Assembly (NCBI GenBank): GCA_050260515.1
Contig: JBLNCI010000007.1
Coordinates: 1-64,000 of the forward strand
Reading direction: 5' to 3'
DNA length: 64,000 bases
Source of the DNA: DATJIG01 sp050260515
GTDB taxonomy: Bacteria; Pseudomonadota; Alphaproteobacteria; SMXQ01
Shown here: positions 45,194 through 54,532 of the stretch, in pieces
Layout of the letters: every line of letters starts with the position of its first letter
How positions within the stretch are numbered: position 1 is the stretch's first letter
Notes under the pieces: generated by a model
What the model was told of the DNA's origin: nothing
The model's database searches: none
What the model saw: only the letters and a program-made list of their open reading frames with translations
Program-made: the position numbers and the translations under genes

Positions 45194-46321
45194 TCAGGCG
45201 AGCGAACGACCGAGCGCGCGGGACTCCTGAGCATCGCCGCTGCTGGCGGCGGCGTCGGCCATTACCTCGCGGTAATAGCCCTCGAGCTCGGCCGCACGGT
45301 GGTCCGCGGTGTGATGCTGGAGAACCCGTCGGCGCGCCGCCTGCGCGACGTCGCGGCGCCGCTCGTCCGGCATCTCCTCGAGGATCCGCACGACGTCGCG
45401 CGCGGTCTTGGCGATCAGGATTTCGCGGCCGGGCGCGAGGATCGTCTCGATCCCCGCCCACGAATCGCTGATCACCGGCACTCCGCACGCCGCCGCCTCG
45501 AACAGGCGCACGCTCGGCGAGTACCCGACGGCGACCATGTCCGCCCGCGTGACGTTCAGGGTGTATCTCTGTCCGCAGTAGAACGCACGGTGGTCGGCCG
45601 GCGAGAGATGATCGATCCGCTCGACGTTGCGCGGCCACGCGATGGTCGACGGATACTGCGGGCCGGCGACGGCGAATCGCCGTTCGGCGAGGGCGCGCGC
45701 GGGCGCGATCAGCAGGCGCCCCAGCGCGGGCTGCCGGTCGGCGCTGTAGGTGCCGAGGTAGCCGAGCTCCCACCGCGGCGCGGCTTCGAGCGGCGCGTGC
45801 AGATCGGGATCGACCGCGCAGTAGAGCGCGCGCGCGCGCGGACTCCCGTATGCGTCCTCGATCTCGGCCAGCACCGGGCCGCCGGTGAACGACAGGTAGA
45901 GATCGAAGCGGGGAATCATGGCGGGGCTGATGTACTCGGCGTTCCCCTGCTTGAGCCGGGCGAGCGTCACCGGCGTGTCGATGTCGTAGAACGCAGTCAC
46001 CCCACGCGCCGTTCGGGTGAGCCAGTCAGCGAGGATGGCTCCATCGGGAACGTACGAGCCGAGGATCACCAGGTCCGCGGCCGCCACCTGCGCCCCGAAG
46101 CGCGCCGGGACGCTCTTGAGGTCGTCGTAGAGTTCGATCGTGCAGTAGGGTGCTCGGGCGAAGTCGCGGTTATCGCGGTACCACGGCACATCCCGCTCGA
46201 GGAACGTCACGTTGTGCCCTCGCGCCGCGAGCGCCTTGGTGAGTGCCCGGTACGTCGTCGCGTGGCCGTTGCCCCACGACGACGTGATCGACAGGCCGAA
46301 GACGACGATGTTGAGATTCAT
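45194..46321 (-). CDS. CgeB-like glycosyltransferase (GT-B), paralogue 1
   Basis: A 375-aa cytoplasmic glycosyltransferase. MNLNIVVFGLSITSSWGNGHATTYRALTKALAARGH shows the N-terminal Rossmann domain of CgeB/DUF3880-like proteins; the C-terminal domain has TLNVTRADMVAVGYSPSVRLFEAAACGVPVISDSW, where the FEAAACG segment contacts the nucleotide sugar. It resembles paralogue 4 at 60902 more than paralogue 2. It is the last gene of the coupled minus-strand block; its ATG overlaps the stop of the gene upstream by 4 bp. Donor and acceptor are unknown. Confidence 0.9.
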   Translation of the reverse strand: MNLNIVVFGLSITSSWGNGHATTYRALTKALAARGHNVTFLERDVPWYRDNRDFARAPYCTIELYDDLKSVPARFGAQVAAADLVILGSYVPDGAILADWLTRTARGVTAFYDIDTPVTLARLKQGNAEYISPAMIPRFDLYLSFTGGPVLAEIEDAYGSPRARALYCAVDPDLHAPLEAAPRWELGYLGTYSADRQPALGRLLIAPARALAERRFAVAGPQYPSTIAWPRNVERIDHLSPADHRAFYCGQRYTLNVTRADMVAVGYSPSVRLFEAAACGVPVISDSWAGIETILAPGREILIAKTARDVVRILEEMPDERRRDVAQAARRRVLQHHTADHRAAELEGYYREVMADAAASSGDAQESRALGRSLA

Positions 46322-47403
46322 TCCACCGCCTCGGTCGTCACGGCGCTCATCAGCTTCGCGAACTGGCGAGCGCGATGGGCATAGGTGTGGTGCGCGAGGA
46401 TGCGGGCCTGGCCCGCGGTCCCGATGCGCCGCGCCGTCTCGGGTGTCAGCCGATCGAGGATATCCGCCACCGCCGCACCATCGGCCGCGACCAGAATCTC
46501 CGTGTCGGGATCGAGGAAGACCTCGATGCCTTCCCACTCGTCCGTAATCAAGCAGGCCCCCGCGCCGGCGGCCTCGAACACCCGCGTCGGCGGCGAGAAG
46601 CCGTAGCGCGCCATGCTGTCGCGGTTAATGTTCAGCGTCGCCATCGCCGAGCAAAAGAACGCGTTGTGGGTATCGCTGCCGACGTGACCCATGACGCGCA
46701 CGTTGCTCGTCACCGCCTTATCGCCCCAGCCGGACCCGCCCATCAGAAAGCTGCGGTCCGGCAGCAGCGCCGCGGGACGGAGAAAGAACTCCTCGACTCG
46801 GCGCTCGCGGTCGGGAAGCCGATTGCCGAGAAAACTCAGATCGCACGCGAGCTCCGGTCGCCGCGGTACGGGATGATGGGTTTCCGGATCGACGGCGTTG
46901 TAGATCGGGACGCACGTCCGGGCACCCGCCTTCTGGTACGCGCGCACCACCGGATCGCCGCCGCCGTACGTCAGCACCAGGTCGTAGCGCGGGACCATGC
47001 GGCGCAGGTGATGGCGCGGATCGGAGGCGATCGCGTCGAGCGTGGCGGGGGCATCGACATCCCAGTAGACAGTGATCGTTCCCGGTCGAGCCGCCTCCGG
47101 AACCGCGATCTCGAGCTCGGCATCGAACACGCCGACGCCGCTCGCCTTCGCGATTAGATCGGCGCTTTTCACCGCCTCGTCGAGGGCGCGGCGCCATCCG
47201 TCGTCAGTCGCCGGATACACGACGACCCTCGCCCACGGCGGATCGGCGATATCCCGGTGCTTCTGCCGATCGAATGCGTCGGGCTCGTAGAACGTGACGT
47301 CATGGCCGAGCGCGGCAATGGCCTTCAGCAAGCCGCGGTAGTAAGTCGCGGCACCGTTCCAGTAGGACGAGACGAGGCTCGATCCGAAGAAGGCGATCCT
47401 CAC
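46318..47403 (-). CDS. CgeB-like glycosyltransferase (GT-B), paralogue 2
   Basis: A 361-aa GT-B enzyme beginning at GTG 47403 (VRIAFFGSSLVSSYWNGAATYYRGLLKAI), which overlaps the stop of paralogue 3's gene as GTGA. TLNINRDSMARYGFSPPTRVFEAAGAGACLITDEWEGIEVFLDPDTEILVA is the donor-binding half. VYWDVDAPATLDAI corresponds to the interdomain region FYDIDTPVTLA in paralogue 1. It probably adds a different sugar to the same acceptor chain. Confidence 0.9.
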   Translation of the reverse strand: MRIAFFGSSLVSSYWNGAATYYRGLLKAIAALGHDVTFYEPDAFDRQKHRDIADPPWARVVVYPATDDGWRRALDEAVKSADLIAKASGVGVFDAELEIAVPEAARPGTITVYWDVDAPATLDAIASDPRHHLRRMVPRYDLVLTYGGGDPVVRAYQKAGARTCVPIYNAVDPETHHPVPRRPELACDLSFLGNRLPDRERRVEEFFLRPAALLPDRSFLMGGSGWGDKAVTSNVRVMGHVGSDTHNAFFCSAMATLNINRDSMARYGFSPPTRVFEAAGAGACLITDEWEGIEVFLDPDTEILVAADGAAVADILDRLTPETARRIGTAGQARILAHHTYAHRARQFAKLMSAVTTEAVE

Positions 47404-48536
47404 GACGCGATCCTCTGGCGGTGCGGGTGAAGGGGAGCTTCCGGACGGCGGCCATGGAGGCGATCGATGATCGCCATCAGCTCGCCGACGCGGTGCAGGC
47501 AGGTATGACGGGTGCGGATCGCATGGAGCCCGGCCTGCGCCAGGTTCGCCGCGAACGGCGGGTCGCGTCGCAATAGCCGCATCGCGGCCTTCATCTCCAC
47601 GCCGTTGCGCACCATCATGTAGCTGCCGGCCGGGAACAGGTTCTCCGCGTCCGACCACGGCGCGCTGATCAGCGGGATACCGCAGGCCAGCGCCTCGAAC
47701 ATGCGGATCGTCGGGATTCCGGGCAGCGCCTCGACATAGGGGCGGCGCGGCACGTGGACGGTCATGCGCGATCGTGCGAACGCGGTCGGCGCGCGGTGAT
47801 TCGGAAGCCATCCCTCGTACGAGATGCCGAAGGCGCCCAGGACCGCGCGCACGTCCTCGGGATAGCGGACACCGTGAATTCTCGCCTGCAGGTCGAGGTC
47901 GGCGATCGGCTCGATCAGGTACTCGTGGAGCTCGTCGCTGCGCTCGCCATCGCCCCAATTGCCGATCCACACCAGGTCGGTGTCCTTGGCGACGTCGGCC
48001 TGCGGCGTGAAGAGCGCTGCGTCCGCCGCTTCATGCCACACGAACACGTTCCGACCCCAGCCCCGCTTGCGGTACACCTCGGCGAGGATCTCGCCGAACG
48101 CGAGCACGGCATCGTAACCGTTGAGATCCAGGCGCTCGAGGTCGCTCGGCGCGGTGATCGCGCGATGATGGGTGTCGTGGAAGAACAGCCGGAACCGTCC
48201 GCCGGCGATGCGCCGTTCGCCCAACTGGGCGACCAGATCCGGATGGTTCCATTCGTGCACGAGGACGACGTCGGCGCCGTCGAGCGCCTCGTCCAGATCG
48301 AGCGTCGGCAAGTCGTAGGTGTGCAGGTCGACGCCGGGGACCAAGCGGGCGGCCTCGTCGAGCGCCTTCGCCCCGCCGTCCTGCAGCGCATTGGTGCGGC
48401 TCCAGCCGTCCTCCGGCTCATACACCGCCACCTCGTGCCCGGCGCGGACGAGCTCGCGGGCGATGCCGCGCAGGAAATGCGCATTACCGTGGTTCCAGCA
48501 CGAAACGAACGAGTGATAGAACAGAACGAACTTCAT
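47400..48536 (-). CDS. CgeB-like glycosyltransferase (GT-B), paralogue 3
   Basis: A 378-aa glycosyltransferase with N-terminus MKFVLFYHSFVSCWNHGNAHFLRGI and C-terminal RMTVHVPRRPYVEALPGIPTIRMFEALACGIPLISAPWSDAENLF, a donor-site signature of spore-protein CgeB-like enzymes. It is more distant from paralogues 1, 2 and 4. Its ATG overlaps the GT4 gene's stop by 4 bp, so it is translated in the same chain of coupled genes. Confidence 0.9.
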   Translation of the reverse strand: MKFVLFYHSFVSCWNHGNAHFLRGIARELVRAGHEVAVYEPEDGWSRTNALQDGGAKALDEAARLVPGVDLHTYDLPTLDLDEALDGADVVLVHEWNHPDLVAQLGERRIAGGRFRLFFHDTHHRAITAPSDLERLDLNGYDAVLAFGEILAEVYRKRGWGRNVFVWHEAADAALFTPQADVAKDTDLVWIGNWGDGERSDELHEYLIEPIADLDLQARIHGVRYPEDVRAVLGAFGISYEGWLPNHRAPTAFARSRMTVHVPRRPYVEALPGIPTIRMFEALACGIPLISAPWSDAENLFPAGSYMMVRNGVEMKAAMRLLRRDPPFAANLAQAGLHAIRTRHTCLHRVGELMAIIDRLHGRRPEAPLHPHRQRIAS

Positions 48537-49666
48537 GCATGTGCCTCTAGCGGGGGAAATGACGCGGCCTGGGCCTCGACCGGCGGCGCGGACGTCTTCA
48601 TCAGCGTGATGTACGCGCCCTGGTACGCCTCGATCATCTTCGACAGGGAATAGCGGCGCGCCCGCAGCGCCGCCCGCCGCTGCAGATCCTTGCGCATGGC
48701 CGCATTCTGGATGAGCTGCGTCAGCGCGCTGCGCACCGCGGTGCCGTCGCGTGGATCGACGAACAGCGCGGCCCCGTCCCAGAGCTCGCGGAAACTCGGA
48801 ATGTCGCCGAGAACGAGCGCGCAGCCTCCGGCAGCCGCCTCCAGCACCGTGAGACCGAATGGCTCGTACAGCGCGGGGGCGATGAAGATCGCCGCCGACC
48901 GCAGCAGCTCGAGCAGGTCGGCGCGCGGCAGCTCGCCGAGCGCCTCGAGATTCGGAACGTCGCGAGGCGCGTCGGGCGCGACCTTGCCGGCGACGCGGAC
49001 CGGCCATTCGAGATCGGGGGCGATCGCAGCCAGCAGGCTCAGGTTCTTGGCTTCGTCCCACATCCGCCCGGCGGCGACGACGAACGGCTCCTTCGGCGCC
49101 GGCCGCGGGAAACGCTCGAGACCGTTCCAGATCACGCGACCGGGGGTGGGCGGCGCGTACAGGGCCTTGACGGCGCTCCGCTGCGTGGCGCTCGGCGCGA
49201 TCCACATGTTTGCCGCGAGCAGGCCCGCCGCGACGTTGGCGGCGTAGCGCTGCCACTGGGGCTCGGTCGGGTCGTCGCCGCGGCAGGCGCGCCACCAGGA
49301 ACGGACGCACGAGTGGGCGGCCACGATCACCGGCACCGACCAGTCGCCGCGTGCCTCGCGATAGCTGTTGAGGTGGACGAGATCGGGCCTGATCCGGCGC
49401 TCGATGTCGCGGAGCCGATCGAGCGCCCGCGGCATGTCGTCGCCGGCGGGATCCATCCACTCGAGCTTGAGATCGGTGATTTCGAGGTCGAGCCCGGGAA
49501 CGTCCCGCAGCGGCGCGAGTTGATCGCTGCGCGGAGGCGGACCCTGCGTCACCAGCGTCACACCGAATCCGCGACGGGTCAGCTCGCGGGCGAGCGTCGT
49601 CGCATATACCCAGACTCCCCCGACGGTGTCGGTGGTCATCATCAGCCGGTGCGCGGGTGGGCTCAA
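48533..49666 (-). CDS. GT4 family glycosyltransferase
   Basis: A 377-aa retaining GT-B glycosyltransferase. MMTTDTVGGVWVYATTLARELTRRG is the usual acceptor-domain opening, and LYEPFGLTVLEAAAGGCALVLGD holds the E(x)7E donor motif (EPFGLTVLE). I place the start at TTG 49666, where GAGGAG lies 6 bases upstream and 14 bp follow the previous stop; ATG 49642 or 49639 would trim the first beta strand. It is one of two GT4 proteins in the block. The acceptor is unknown. Confidence 0.9.
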   Translation of the reverse strand: MSPPAHRLMMTTDTVGGVWVYATTLARELTRRGFGVTLVTQGPPPRSDQLAPLRDVPGLDLEITDLKLEWMDPAGDDMPRALDRLRDIERRIRPDLVHLNSYREARGDWSVPVIVAAHSCVRSWWRACRGDDPTEPQWQRYAANVAAGLLAANMWIAPSATQRSAVKALYAPPTPGRVIWNGLERFPRPAPKEPFVVAAGRMWDEAKNLSLLAAIAPDLEWPVRVAGKVAPDAPRDVPNLEALGELPRADLLELLRSAAIFIAPALYEPFGLTVLEAAAGGCALVLGDIPSFRELWDGAALFVDPRDGTAVRSALTQLIQNAAMRKDLQRRAALRARRYSLSKMIEAYQGAYITLMKTSAPPVEAQAASFPPLEAHA

Positions 49667-49680
49667 GAATCGCTCCTCTG

Positions 49681-50955
49681 CTACAGCTCCAGTTCGTGCA
49701 AGTGCCTCGGACGCCCCTCCTGGACGTCGCTGAACGTCGAGAACTGGGCGAGGTAGTGCTCGTGGGCGCGTTCCCACGCGTAATCGTCGGGCAGTCCCCA
49801 CAACCGGCGATAGTCCGGCGACCCCGGGTACGGGAACAGCGGCACGGGGTCGTTCGCCCACACCCCGGCGTCGCGCATCCGCGCGCGCCAACGCTGCACC
49901 TGTTCGTCGTTGTCGTGCGGCATCTCGATGAGATTCGCCTGCACGAACGGAATGTGGCGCTTGGCAACGGTGAGGCGATCGGCGAGCTCGTCGGTCGACA
50001 GCTTGCAGCGCTTGTCGAGCGCCTGACGGCCCTCGGGCGACAGACTCTCGATCCCCGCCTCGACCGACACGCACCCCGCACGGCCGAGCAGCTCGAGCAT
50101 GTCGGGCTTCCACAGATCGATCCGCGTCTGCACCCCGAACGTGACCCCGCGGCCGACGAGCCCTTCGAGCAGCGCGACGTTGGGGAGGAAGATCTCGTCG
50201 ATGAAGTAGACGTACTCCGCGCCCTGGCGCTGCACCCCGGCGATCTCCTGGAGGACGCTGTCGGCTGGGCGCCGCCGGTACACGTCGCGGAAGTTCTCCT
50301 TCGCGCAGAACGTGCAGTGGTAGGGGCAGCCGCGCGACGACTCGACCTCGGCGCCGGGCCCTTTCGGCTCGGCATCGAAGCGGTGATGATGATGGCGGTG
50401 GCGCGCCACCATCTCGGCCGGCCACGCGAGCGGCTTCTGGTCGACGAACCGCGCGGCCTGCGGCCCGCCGATCACCCGGATATCCGCACCCTCGCGATAG
50501 CAGATGCCGGGCACGTCGCGGCGCTCGCCGGCGGCGAGCCGCACGAGCGTCTCCTCGCATTCGCCCATCACGACGACATCGGCGGGGATCTTGCGCAGCG
50601 CCGCACGCGGGGTCGTCGAGCCGTGCGGGCCCACGACCACGAGGTACGGCGCGAGGTCGCGCACGTGGAACGCCAGCTCCTGCGGGACCCGCAGCTCGGG
50701 CGGCGCGCAGCGCCAGAACAGGTAGCTCGGCGCGGTCGTGATGACGACGATGTCGGGGCCGAAGGTGCGCAACTCGGCGGCGATGTCGGACAGCGACAGG
50801 TCGAACATCTGGCCGTCGATGAGGCGCACGCTGTGACCGGCATCCTCCAGCATCTGCTGCGAGACGCCGAACTCGATCGGCAGATGCGGCGAGCGGCACC
50901 CGAAGTAGATGCTGCCGTCGAAGCCCCAGTTGGGATTGATGAGCGCGACCTTCAT
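49681..50955 (-). CDS. B12-binding-domain radical SAM protein (TIGR04295-like)
   Basis: A 424-aa enzyme. The N-terminal 150 residues form a cobalamin-binding-type Rossmann domain (MKVALINPNW, GPDIVVITTAP, LVVVGPHGSTTP), although no classic DxHxxG is visible, as in many such enzymes. The radical SAM motif is SRGCPYHCTFC with Cys210, Cys214 and Cys217 for the 4Fe-4S cluster. VYFIDEIFLPN and VSVEAGIESLSPEGR are barrel motifs. I recall this as the family called B12-binding/radical SAM, 'rhizo-twelve system'. It may methylate or rearrange a sugar at an unactivated carbon. A His-run (HRHHHHR, 186-192) precedes the cluster motif. Confidence 0.9.
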   Translation of the reverse strand: MKVALINPNWGFDGSIYFGCRSPHLPIEFGVSQQMLEDAGHSVRLIDGQMFDLSLSDIAAELRTFGPDIVVITTAPSYLFWRCAPPELRVPQELAFHVRDLAPYLVVVGPHGSTTPRAALRKIPADVVVMGECEETLVRLAAGERRDVPGICYREGADIRVIGGPQAARFVDQKPLAWPAEMVARHRHHHHRFDAEPKGPGAEVESSRGCPYHCTFCAKENFRDVYRRRPADSVLQEIAGVQRQGAEYVYFIDEIFLPNVALLEGLVGRGVTFGVQTRIDLWKPDMLELLGRAGCVSVEAGIESLSPEGRQALDKRCKLSTDELADRLTVAKRHIPFVQANLIEMPHDNDEQVQRWRARMRDAGVWANDPVPLFPYPGSPDYRRLWGLPDDYAWERAHEHYLAQFSTFSDVQEGRPRHLHELEL

Positions 50956-52046
50956 ACCCGCGCCTCCTCGCGCTGACCCGAGGGCGTCGCGGAGGCGGAC
51001 TCGCGATCGCTCAGCCAGCGCTCGAGCTTGCGCACGCCGTCGCGCAGCGACGTCTTCGGACGCCAGTCGAGCGCGTCCGAGATCGCGCGGATGTTGGAGA
51101 CATACCAAGGCTGGTCGCCGGGCCGCCACGCGCCGTAGCGCACGTCCGGCGCCTGCCCGCGCAAATCCTCGATGAGCGTCATCATCTCGCGGAGGCTGGT
51201 GGCGTTCTCGGGGCCGCCGCCGAGGTTGAAGATGCGCCCCTTCACCATGTCGACGCGGTCGAGGGCACCCAACCATGCGCTGACGGCGTCCTCGACATAG
51301 AGCGCGTCGCGGACCTGATAGCCGTCGCCGTAGATCGTGATCGGCTTGCCCTGGATCGCCTGAATCAGGAAGTGGGCGATCCAGCCCTGATCCTCGTTGC
51401 CGAACTGGCGCGGCCCGTAGATGCAGCTCATCCGGAGGACGACGGTCCGCAATCCGAACACCCGGCCGTAGTCCCGCACGTACTGATCCGCGGTGCCTTT
51501 CGAGCAGCCGTACGGCGAATAGAAGTCGAGCGGCGCGTTCTCGGCTACGCCGTTGGCGAGCCGCAGCTCGGTCGGCACGTAACGCTCCTCGCACAACTTG
51601 ATCGCCCAGTCGTCGAGCAGCTTGCCGTAGACCTTGTTGGTCGAGGCGAGGATCACCGGCGCATCGGAATTGATCTGGCGGACCGCCTCGAGCACGCCGA
51701 GCGTGCCGCCGCCGTTGATGTCGAAGTCCTCGCGCGGGTTGTCGAGACTCGTGGTGACGGCGACCTGTGCGGCGAGATGGAGGACCGCAGTCGACTCCTT
51801 GACGAGGCGCCGGACGATCTTCTCGTCGCGGACGTCGCCGATTTCGATCGCGATGCGGTTGCCGTGGCGGTTGCGGAGCCACTCGGCGTTCTGTTCGGTG
51901 CCACGCCGCGACAGGTTGTCGAGGATGAACACCTGATCTCCGCGCGCCGCCAGCGCGTCGGCGATGTTGCAGCCGATGAACCCGCAGCCCCCCGTCACCA
52001 GAACGCGGTTTTCGCCGGCTTGCCCGGTCGACAGTGGGGGCGTCAT
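50952..52046 (-). CDS. NAD-dependent epimerase, CDP-paratose 2-epimerase-like
   Basis: A 364-aa extended SDR. NAD loop GGCGFIGCN (19-27), STNKVYG (134-140) as found in CDP-paratose/tyvelose 2-epimerases and relatives, and catalytic Tyr178/Lys182 (YGCSK). RMSCIYGPRQFGNEDQGWIAHF is the substrate-loop signature of the same group. ATG 52046 overlaps the upstream epimerase stop, and its own stop overlaps the radical SAM start, each by 4 bp. The nucleotide carrier cannot be told; it may epimerise a hexose or pentose for the glycan. Confidence 0.92.
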   Translation of the reverse strand: MTPPLSTGQAGENRVLVTGGCGFIGCNIADALAARGDQVFILDNLSRRGTEQNAEWLRNRHGNRIAIEIGDVRDEKIVRRLVKESTAVLHLAAQVAVTTSLDNPREDFDINGGGTLGVLEAVRQINSDAPVILASTNKVYGKLLDDWAIKLCEERYVPTELRLANGVAENAPLDFYSPYGCSKGTADQYVRDYGRVFGLRTVVLRMSCIYGPRQFGNEDQGWIAHFLIQAIQGKPITIYGDGYQVRDALYVEDAVSAWLGALDRVDMVKGRIFNLGGGPENATSLREMMTLIEDLRGQAPDVRYGAWRPGDQPWYVSNIRAISDALDWRPKTSLRDGVRKLERWLSDRESASATPSGQREEARV

Positions 52047-53158
52047 CCGACCAGCCCCCGGCTCGCCAGCTCGGCGGTGGCGCGATCGACCGTGTCGACC
52101 GCGACCTGGCCCGAAAGCCAGCCGGCGAGCTCCTCGAGGCCTTCGCGGAAATCGACCTCGGGCACGAAACCGAGTTCGGCCCGGCTCCGCGATATGTCGG
52201 CGAAGCAATGGCGGATGTCGCCGGCGCGGTACTTGCCCGTGATTTCGGGCGCGATCCGCTTCAGGTTCATGACGTCGGCGAGGTCTTCCCCGACCGACAG
52301 GATCGAACGGCTCTGACCGGAGCCGACGTTGTAGACGTTGCCGACCCCGCGCTCGGTCTCGAGGGCGAGCAAGCAGGCGCGCGCCACGTCGGTGACGTGG
52401 ACGAAGTCACGACGCTGGCGGCCGTCCTCGAACACCAGCGGGGAACGCCCGTTGAGGAGTCGCGCTGCGAAGATCGCGAGAACGCCGGTGTAGGGGTTCG
52501 ACAGCGCCTGGCGTGGTCCGAAGACGTTGAAGAAACGAAGCGCGACCGTGGGCATGCCGTAGGCCTTGCCGACGATCAGGCACATCCGCTCCTGATTGTA
52601 CTTGTGGAGGGCGTAGACGGAGCTCAGCGCCGGCGGCTTCGATTCCGGGGTCGGGAGCGGAATAAGGGACGCGTTGCCGCTGTCCTGAAGCTCCCAGATC
52701 CCGCGCTTGAGCTGCTCGAGCGGGCGCTCCTCCGGGACGACGATCTCGCCGCTCTGCCGTTTGGCGAGGCCTTCGCCGTAGATGCTCATCGACGAGGCGA
52801 CGACCAGGCGCTCCACCGGGTTTCGCGCCAGCGCTTCGAGAAGAACGGCGGTGCCGAGTTCGTTGGTCTGCGTGTACGAGACGATCTCGTACATGCTCTG
52901 GCCGACGCCGACGGCGGCCGCGAGATGAATCACCGCATCGACGCCGACGATCGCGCGCGCGACCGCATCGGCATCGCGCACGTCGCCGACCATGAACTCG
53001 GCATCCTTGCTGAGGTACTCGGGGGTTGAGCGGTCGCCGTGAACCTGGGGAGAGAGATTGTCGAGGACCCGGACGCGGTATCCGGAAGCGAGGAGCAGGT
53101 CAGTGACGTGCGACCCGATGAAACCGGCCCCTCCGGTGACGAGCACTAGCTTGGACAT
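52043..53158 (-). CDS. NAD-dependent nucleotide-sugar epimerase/dehydratase
   Basis: A 371-aa extended SDR with GGAGFIGSH (9-17), SSMSIYGEG (122-130), and catalytic Tyr182/Lys186 (VYALHK). An insertion of about 45 residues (131-178, KRQSGEIVVPEERPL and following) between the serine motif and the tyrosine sets it apart from simple GalE proteins. RFFNVFGPRQALSNPYTGVLAIFAARLLNG is the typical substrate loop. A CAGGGAA ribosome-binding site precedes ATG 53158. It leads the glycosyltransferase operon after a 98-bp gap. Confidence 0.91.
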   Translation of the reverse strand: MSKLVLVTGGAGFIGSHVTDLLLASGYRVRVLDNLSPQVHGDRSTPEYLSKDAEFMVGDVRDADAVARAIVGVDAVIHLAAAVGVGQSMYEIVSYTQTNELGTAVLLEALARNPVERLVVASSMSIYGEGLAKRQSGEIVVPEERPLEQLKRGIWELQDSGNASLIPLPTPESKPPALSSVYALHKYNQERMCLIVGKAYGMPTVALRFFNVFGPRQALSNPYTGVLAIFAARLLNGRSPLVFEDGRQRRDFVHVTDVARACLLALETERGVGNVYNVGSGQSRSILSVGEDLADVMNLKRIAPEITGKYRAGDIRHCFADISRSRAELGFVPEVDFREGLEELAGWLSGQVAVDTVDRATAELASRGLVG

Positions 53159-53256
53159 TCGAATTCCCTGAAGTGTCGTCACAGAACGCGGGGGGCGCGG
53201 CTTGGTTCCGCTGCGGCATCAAAGCGATAGGTGGGACGGCCGGGGCGTTGCGCCGC

Positions 53257-54474
53257 TCAGAAAGCCGACCCGGCGCTGCCATGCGGCATACCGAGCCGAG
53301 CCCGCACGGCGGCGGCGACATCGGCGAAGCTCGCCCGTAGGCCGAGCGGCCCGCCGTTGTCGCCCGCGGCGACGGCCAGGATCGGAATACGCTCGCGGGT
53401 ATGGTCGGTGCCGCGCCACGTCGGGTCGCACCCGTGGTCGGCCGAGATCACAAGAAAGTCACCGGGCCGCATCAGGGCTTCGAGTTCCGGCAGGCGCGCG
53501 TCGAAGGCCTCGAGTGCCGCAGCGTAGCCGGCCACGTCACGGCGATGGCCGTACGCGGTGTCGAAGTCGACGAAGTTGGCGAACAGCAGCCCGCCGCCAG
53601 CGAGCGAAGCGAAGCCCTCGACCGTGCGATCGAACAAGGCGTCGTTGCCGTCGCCCGTAAGCACCCGACCGGTCCCGGAGTGGGCGAAGATGTCGTCGAT
53701 CTTGCCGATGCTCACGACGTCGCGCCCGTCGGCTATCGCGGCATCGAGCAACGTCGGCTCGGGTGGCGGCACGGCGTAGTCATGGCGGCGGGCGGTACGC
53801 CGGAAATCGGCCCGCGACGCGCCGATGAACGGCCGTGCGATGACGCGGCCGATGCGCAGCGGATCCACCAGCTCGCGGGCGATGGCGCAGAGGCCGTAAA
53901 GACGCTCGATGCCGAAGGATTCCTCGTGGGCCGCGATCTGGAACACACTGTCGGCCGACGTATAGCAGATCGGCTTTCCGGTCCTGAGGTGCTCCTCGCC
54001 GAGCTCGGCGATGATCTCGGTCCCGGACGCATGGCTGTTGCCGAGGATGCCGGGGAGATCGCCGCGACGGCACAGGGCGTCGATCAAATCCTCCGGGAAG
54101 CACGGGACAGTGCGCGGGAAGTATCCCCAGTCGAACGGCACCGGCACCCCCGCCAACTCCCAGTGGCCAGAGGGTGTGTCCTTGCCCGACGAGACTTCAT
54201 CGGCACAGCCGAAGCGCGCCTGCGGCGAAGGTGCACCTTCCAGGCCGGGCGGGACCCGACCGGTCGCGGCGCGGCACGCTTCGCCCAATCCGAAGCGGAC
54301 GAGATTCGGAAGTCGGAGCGGCCCTTCGCGCAGGCCGTCTCGATCGGCCCGCCCGGCGGCGCACGCCTCGGCGATGTGGCCGATCGTGTCGGCGCCGGCG
54401 TCGCCGTAGCGCGCCGCATCGCGCGCCGCCCCGACACCGGCCGAATCCATGACGAGTATCGCGGCGCGCGGCAA
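53257..54474 (-). CDS. deoB: Phosphopentomutase DeoB
   Basis: Interconverts (deoxy)ribose-1-phosphate and (deoxy)ribose-5-phosphate. The 405-aa alkaline-phosphatase-superfamily protein has MDSAGVGAA with metal ligand Asp10, the phosphorylated threonine Thr100 in [26 protein letters not shown], and the second metal set in [18 protein letters not shown]. All key motifs are intact. It stands inside the glycan block on the same strand, with gaps of about 98 and 58 bp to its neighbours, so it may serve nucleoside salvage independently or provide pentose-1-phosphate for an activated pentose. Confidence 0.95.
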   Translation of the reverse strand: MPRAAILVMDSAGVGAARDAARYGDAGADTIGHIAEACAAGRADRDGLREGPLRLPNLVRFGLGEACRAATGRVPPGLEGAPSPQARFGCADEVSSGKDTPSGHWELAGVPVPFDWGYFPRTVPCFPEDLIDALCRRGDLPGILGNSHASGTEIIAELGEEHLRTGKPICYTSADSVFQIAAHEESFGIERLYGLCAIARELVDPLRIGRVIARPFIGASRADFRRTARRHDYAVPPPEPTLLDAAIADGRDVVSIGKIDDIFAHSGTGRVLTGDGNDALFDRTVEGFASLAGGGLLFANFVDFDTAYGHRRDVAGYAAALEAFDARLPELEALMRPGDFLVISADHGCDPTWRGTDHTRERIPILAVAAGDNGGPLGLRASFADVAAAVRARLGMPHGSAGSAF

Positions 54475-54532
54475 AGCTGTCTCCCGGATCCTGGAACGGA
54501 CATAAACTCCAGGACGCCGCGACGCGTTCCGC

